From: Ilex aquifolium
Lineage: Eukaryota; Streptophyta; Magnoliopsida; Aquifoliales; Aquifoliaceae
Assembly: GCA_951799425.1 (NCBI GenBank)
Contig: OX637409.1
Span: 20,014,460-20,078,459 of the forward strand
Direction: 5' to 3'
Length of the DNA stretch: 64,000 nt
Both the position numbers and the translations under genes were made by a program. Each line of letters begins with the position of its first letter. Position 1 is the stretch's first letter. Below, one piece after another: positions 58,095 through 64,000 of the stretch. Under the pieces are notes generated by a model. That model was not told the origin of the DNA and did no database searches. It was given only the letters and a program-made list of their open reading frames with translations.

Positions 58095-61000
58095 TCATTT
58101 GAAGAGCTCACTCCCTAGAGTAACATTGCCAATACCCTCACTTAGATCAGAACATAAATGACCAATTTCCATCTCCTGAATCTTTTCCAGTTGTTTTACA
58201 ACATTATTCATCGCTGGTCTTCTCGTTCCAATATCTACACATAACAATGCCAACTCCATCATCTGTGCCACAGCTTGCATTGAGTGATCGTTTACTGTCT
58301 TGTCAACAAAGTTGTCGAGACCATTGAGACCCTTGGCCTTCACAGTGAAGAAATGGATTTATTAGCATCCAGAGACATGTAAACAAACAGCAAACTTCTA
58401 TTATGCATCTTCTCAACCCTTAATAGGGTCCAAAATAGAGCAGAATGTCAAACAAGACCTGTCTCACGAAAACGAATAGTTTGCTGATGGAATAGTTGAA
58501 GTAAGTTGAGCTGAATTATAACACAATCATAATGCAAAAGAGAACCTAACATATGAGTTTGATGGGATTTGCTTACCTGTAGTACTAGATTTTCCTCCAC
58601 ACCTGATTCGTTCCTGCCAAGTGCTTGACGACCACTGATCAACTCTAGTAAGAAGACCCCGAAACTGTACACATCACTTCTCTCTGAAAACTCCTTGGCT
58701 GATCTTAACCTTACAAAGAAAGATGCATAAGTCAGACATTAGCATAATGGAATTTAACTTCTAAACTCCAACCAAGTGAAGTTTCGTGTATGATATGTTT
58801 ATAAATACAATTTATAGTTGGCTCAAAGCAAAGAAAATCATGAAAGGTAGCACTCAAATTCAATAATTTATACATATAAACAGGGAACTACTGGAGATTG
58901 CGTTAGCAACTTAGTCAAGTGCTTTGTAACCATTACCCATATCTCAAGATACAGCAAACCTCTCTCTCTACCAGACACCAGTCTGTGGGTGTGTTTTCCA
59001 GGAGACTCAACTAACTTTCATGTGGATATGCCAGTTTAAGAAATGTTTGGTATTTCACCAAACATGCTTCAAAGTTAGAATACTTACTCCGGGTCAACAA
59101 AGCAATCAATTGCTGAAGATGATCCAGCATGATAGCCCTCAGCCAGCAATTTTTGAAGTCCAAAATCAGAAACCTTGCAAGTAAAATTTTCATCCACAAG
59201 CATGTTTCTCGTTTTGAAGCGCATGTGCAGGACAGGAGGCATCAAACTGTGAAGATGCTCAAGTCCTGATCCAAGATATGTATGTAAAGTGTCAAAACTA
59301 TTTGTATCTACTGTAAATAGTGGGACGAAAAATGAAACAGCCTGCTAACCTTTTGCTGCACCCAAAGCAATTAATAACCTCTGCCGCATATCTAGCTTTC
59401 CAATAGGTAGACCTTCACCATCTAAAAAAGGCAACTGCATTTAGAAAGAAAGATAGAAATATCTATATATGCGTATCAGATAACAAGTGAGAGATAGAGA
59501 GTACCATACAGATGGTTTCCAACATTTCCATTTGGGAGATATTCATACACAAGCAACTGCTGGTGGTTCTCTTCACAGTAACCAATAAGCTTGACAAGAT
59601 GCTTATGGTGGACACGAGCTATGTGCTTTACCTTGAACAAGTAAAACAAGTCAGCATACTCATCCTTTATGCTGCAGACAGACCACTCAAAACAGAAAGA
59701 TTATCAATGCAATAGTAGCAGTTTCTCCAAGCAAATTTCCAAAAAAGGAATTAATGGCTTAACTATTGGAAAAGTTATAGAAACAATCAATAGTTGGAGA
59801 AAACTGAGAACATTTTCTTCTTTAGAATTTAGTAAGTTAGATTTACCTCGTGAACAAAAAACTGAATCGGATACTGTATGTGTCTCTTGATGGCCACAAT
59901 AGATCCATCTTCAAGCAATCCTTTGTAAACTAAACCAAATGCACCTCCTCCTATAATATTACCCCAACTAAAATTGCCCGTAGCATTCTCCAGCTCTGAA
60001 ATAGTAAATGGCCTCAGATTCTGTGTATTGAGAACAGAGAGAGCTACAGCATCCGGGGAAGCAAACCCTCTTTCCCACTCGACTGAAAGAAAATAACATT
60101 TACGCATATAAGTGAAACTCATCCAGTAGCCCCCTACAAGTAAAACTCATTTAGTAGCCCAACCATAACCTTAAGTATGCTCAGGACTCAGGAGCATCCT
60201 GCATCAAAACTACGTGATGAGTCATCCTATACGTCATATAGCATCAGCATTTCACTCTTATGTCCATACCAGAAAAGCAATTCAATTTTTTACTATATTT
60301 TCCATGTAGAACACAAACTAGATAAAAGAATAAAATTACCAGTAGGTGATGGCTCAGAAGAAGCCGTATCAGATGCTCTCCTTATTAATCTTTTTAGGCG
60401 CATCAAGCAGAAGTACACAGTTGCTACAATTACTACCACAATCAAAGCAGCAGCAACACCACCAATAATGGCAGATAATTTCTGTTTGCTTGGTTTCTTC
60501 TCATCAACTTCTTGTACTGGTGTGAATGTTGGAACATTGGTACCCTCATCCAGTTTTGACTTGATTCTTGTGGTTCTTGACCTGAAAAAATTTTCTTGTA
60601 ATCAAGTGTGGAAAAGAGACAACTATTGACGCAGAAGGTTACAATGATTATGCTAGTCCGCGAAAAAAATCAAATAGATTGTGGGACACTAGACACAGGG
60701 TAATACTCCAAGAGATTATTTAAGTTCATTTCTGGTGAAAAGAAAAAGACACAATTCTGAATATTTTAGAAAATTACCATGGATGAGTAAAGAAGATGGA
60801 TTGCATCCATGGTCCAACAAGAAAACTATATTACCATACGATTATAGACAAAATGAAGTCCTCATACTGGTGTCCTACAAGGCAAAAGAGACAAAAAAAA
60901 TGTCCTGTGACCTAGTTGACATGAGAGGAAATATTGCAGTTAGAACTTATGAATCATAGCTTTATCTTATTTGACATAGAACTTTCTTGTCTTAGCTAGG

Positions 61001-62750
61001 TCATGCAAATGATTCTCCTCTCCATCATTAGTATGAACAAAGTAACTTACTCATCTCGGAACCTCTCGCTTCCCCATGACCCTCCTTATTCTGTAACCGG
61101 AAAGGGATGCTATTCTGCATAACTAATATAGGGAATTATGTTCAACCATTAGGCTTTTTAGTTAATCCCTTCGGATGCTCGTGATATATACTATAGATGT
61201 AAGTTTGTATATGTTTGTTTAAATGACTGAAATACATATTACATACAATGAGGCGGAATATTGATGCCACTGGATCAGTAAACAAGACCTTCCTATAAGC
61301 AAGTTCACAAGTAACAACATTTAACATCTTATATAGAAATATTTTCTCCTCCGACAGATTTCCACATGCAGCTAACCAGGTGCTTGGAGCCGATGTACAC
61401 CTGGTTGAGACCTAAAAAAGTTCATGGGGGTGTTGACATGCATGTATATACATAGCAAGCTTGCACACACAGGAAATCTAATTCTAAATTGTTGTACTAT
61501 GTTCATAGTAATAGTATGCATTGCAAGTAGTAGTTATCGCTTATCTTCCGTCTTGTCTAGGTTCTTCTGCTGCACTCTGTAGTCTGATAAAGGGTTAGTA
61601 TAATTGAATTTCAGAGCATACATGACATCCATGACATTAAGAAATGACATGCTGGCCTATGATTCAATTGAATACATGGCCAGATAACAAAATTGGGTGA
61701 CCAAGGAACTCCATGTAGCTGAACCCAGAAAGCCTTTCAGGCTTTGCTGTTGCCTGCTTCTTGGACCAGTTAATGGATTTCTGTCTTTCTGGTTACATAC
61801 AAATACAACCATGAATAAACAGTGAGGAGAGATGAAGAGGAAACTTACAATGAAACAACACTCAGATCTTTCAGCTTATAACAGTTGACACACTCCCATT
61901 GTCTCCCTGCGGGGTATTTCCCAATCCTAGCAAACTCTCGAGAATTGGCAACTGTGCTTTTGAAAGCAAGTAAAGCTTCAACTACAGGAATGGAAACAAG
62001 AAATCAAATCCTTCTGTGGCAACTTTATGTGACAATAATGGGAAAAATATTTGGCAATCATCGACGAGAGTCTAGTTGTTTCAGAAAAATTCATGGTTTT
62101 GTGAAGCAATAGTAGGTTTACTTCTTGCAGACAAACACATTTTTCATACAACCAGACTCACCTGCTTGTGAAAAGGAAATTTAACCACAGTGCATTTTAT
62201 GCAACACATCTGCACACTAGAGATAAGCACATAGGAACACATAGAGCACTTTAAGGTGGAAATATATAATTCACTTCAAATATCGGATTTTATGCTGAAG
62301 CCAGCCTGTGATGGATTAACCGCACCAGTCTATTTGGAATATCTTTCCAAATACGAATTGAATGCATCCGTTTTGGATGATTCACAAATCTAGGATGTCC
62401 ATTGTCCAATGTAGCAGTCATTAATACAGTCCCGAAGGCACCAAAAAGAAACATGTTTAAGTATAATTCAAGGCAAATGATTGTACAGTTTCAATACTAA
62501 GAGCATGCTATATTGTGCCTAAAGAAATATTCGAATAATGCTTTCCAGTTCGTCCAGATTTATACCAATACAAAATCAACAAAAAATACTATCTCAATCT
62601 GCAAGTTCCATATCACATTGCGATAGGAAGATTCAAACTATGATTTCCAAAAGGAAAAAAAAAAAAAGAACACCTACCATGTAGTTTGTGGGGCTCGAAT
62701 AGCTGAATCAATATAAGCAGCGGCAGCTGTCGCCACCAGAACAATGGCAT
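58095..62750 (-). CDS. Receptor-like kinase, short ectodomain, catalytic Asp missing
   Basis: Nine exons join to 478 residues: 62750-62678, 61981-61849, 60581-60340, 60082-59847, 59631-59505, 59421-59350, 59265-59088, 58709-58577, 58337-58095. The start at 62750 is preferred because it gives a signal peptide ([20 protein letters not shown]) and the only matching splice phase. The ectodomain is only ~78 residues ([16 protein letters not shown], then [15 protein letters not shown]). A transmembrane helix ([20 protein letters not shown]) follows, then a kinase domain: P-loop [11 protein letters not shown] (~194), Lys215 in [24 protein letters not shown] at 328-330. Where HRD is expected the sequence reads [11 protein letters not shown] (308-310), so the catalytic Asp is Arg. 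It is probably a pseudokinase signalling at the plasma membrane. The ligand is unknown. Confidence 0.87.
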
Positions 62751-64000
62751 TGTCAAAAAGCATCAATCTTCTGAAGTACCCAACAACCGATAAATTTCTA
62801 ACAATTTTTGGGCCTCTAGGGGTGTTTCCATTGGACCCAAATTCTGAAATGCGCTTAGCCCCTTAATCGTCTGAAAATGCAAAGAATACAAAACTCATAA
62901 TTGCTATATGAAATCAGGCAAGTCAACCTCACTGATATGAAGAAGAAGTGTTTGTTGGTGGCAAAGAATTCAATAAAATGTGCAACAAAATATAAAAGAA
63001 CTTCATACATAGTTAACAATTGCTACTTTTTCTTTGCTGGGCTAAGTATCAACAATTGTCCAACTACCAGAGAGCAAGCAAACATAAAGGATAAACTCAA
63101 CAAAGCCTTATCCCAACCTTTTTGGATCGGCTTGCAAGCAAACATAAAAGATACGAGGAAAAAAATATGTTCGGATTTGAAAATAAAACTATGTAAATGC
63201 CACAGTAACCACTGAACTTACCAATAGATGCAATGAAGATAAAATTTCTTGGTACCCATAGAGTTCAAATCCCCATGAGGATGTTACAGTTTGCAATCTT
63301 CAAATCAAACACCACTTTCTAATGGTAGAGGTTTGGTGTGGAGAAGATGGAAAAGTAGAACAAGAGCTTATCAATGATTCTGACAAAATGAGATACAACC
63401 TCTTAATCAAGTTAAAGAAAAATTATTGGTTCTAGTTGAATAGAATTCCAGCTAAGGTTTCTAAAGTTTAGGTAAAAGAAAAGAAAACAAGACATAGAAA
63501 AAGCTGACCATAGGAACCTTGTCTTTTTCTGAAATAGTCAGAAACATACCAGTTTTTCTTCAAAAGCCTTAAACCCCACAAATTCTGGTTTGTCAGGAAA
63601 AAGAACACAAATTTCAAATCCCAAAAGATTCCCAGGAATCCCAAAAAGTTAAAGCAAGCAGAATGCACACAGCAAATAAATGTAAACAATCAGATAATTC
63701 CAGAGTTTCATAATTCAATAGCCAATACATTAAAAAAAAAAAAACTCTATATGTGTCTTTTAACAGGTGAAAAAAAGAGGTACAATACCGAAAAGTACGT
63801 TAATCGGACCCTGTTGTTGCAGTTTTAATCCAAATTCATGAACTTGATCCTCCAATCTTCTCCCAGAATACCTCTGAATTCTCTAGACAACTGAGTAATG
63901 CCACACTGTGGAAACTAAATTCTGTCATTTTGTTAAAAACTTGGTCTAATCATTTTTCTTAAAATTAAAAAGAGGGACTCTATATTAAACTCAAGAGAAG
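62751..64000. other. Upstream region of the receptor-like kinase
   Basis: A minus-strand frame at about 62764-62875 (acceptor-like ttttcag, then TIKGLSAFQNLGPMETPLEA) may be 5' leader rather than coding, since it ends in a stop before the chosen start. The remainder is AT-rich; its 70-100 codon frames have no domain. The promoter probably lies here but no specific site can be named. Confidence 0.4.

Noticed and set aside
61054..61105. Possible extra kinase exon ([20 protein letters not shown])
   Set aside because: Neither neighbouring splice phase accommodates it without a stop, whereas exons 61981-61849 and 60581-60340 join directly in phase.
62678..62763. Alternative kinase start [18 protein letters not shown]
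   Set aside because: Hydrophobic and attractive as a signal peptide, but its splice phase (2) would place TGA straight after the junction with the next exon; the start at 62750 fits phase 1.

Overview
The window is nuclear DNA from a flowering plant, most likely a eudicot. It holds spliced genes with GT-AG introns, AT-rich spacers and plant-specific families: a root-cap protein, a LOG2/LUL RING ligase, an HMGB7-type protein, a PDIL1-4-type disulfide isomerase and an arabinogalactan-like protein. All classes of plant transposon are present. The species cannot be fixed from sequence alone.

Layout. 1-1189: 5' part of a root-cap/LEA-like gene on the minus strand. 3720-14743: an 11 kb Mutator-like element (MULE) with terminal inverted repeats of about 150 bp. 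It carries a broken MuDR-type transposase, a plant mobile domain (PMD) gene with only two lesions, and two reading frames I do not recognise on either side of a tandem array. A copy of the same ~635 bp sequence sits immediately outside each end. 15-21 kb: SINEs, a foldback MITE and gene-poor DNA. 22.8-26.3 kb: LOG2/LUL-type RING E3 ligase, followed by a near-perfect 109 bp-arm hairpin and a cluster of MITEs. 28.9-30.5 kb: HMGB7-like gene in 8 exons. 32.3-33.3 kb: a 0.9 kb GGT-rich tract. 37.2-37.8 kb: proline-rich arabinogalactan-like membrane protein. 41.0-49.3 kb: 12-exon PDIL1-4-like gene whose two largest introns are swollen by a miniature LTR element and a MULE-type element. 49.3-56.4 kb: the PDI upstream region exists in three diverged tandem copies. 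The middle copy is split by a hAT-like element (itself holding a PIF/Harbinger-like element) and by a gag-only LTR retrotransposon. 58.1-62.8 kb: a 9-exon receptor-like kinase with a very short ectodomain and no catalytic HRD aspartate.

The host genes do not form a pathway or operon; each has its own orientation and probably its own promoter. The linking theme is transposon activity: gene-carrying MULE, nested insertions, intron growth and promoter duplication. I reconstructed exons by reading frame, splice consensus and family knowledge; total lengths are divisible by three for every complete multi-exon gene given (RING ligase 1038 nt, HMGB 651 nt, PDI 1785 nt, kinase 1437 nt).
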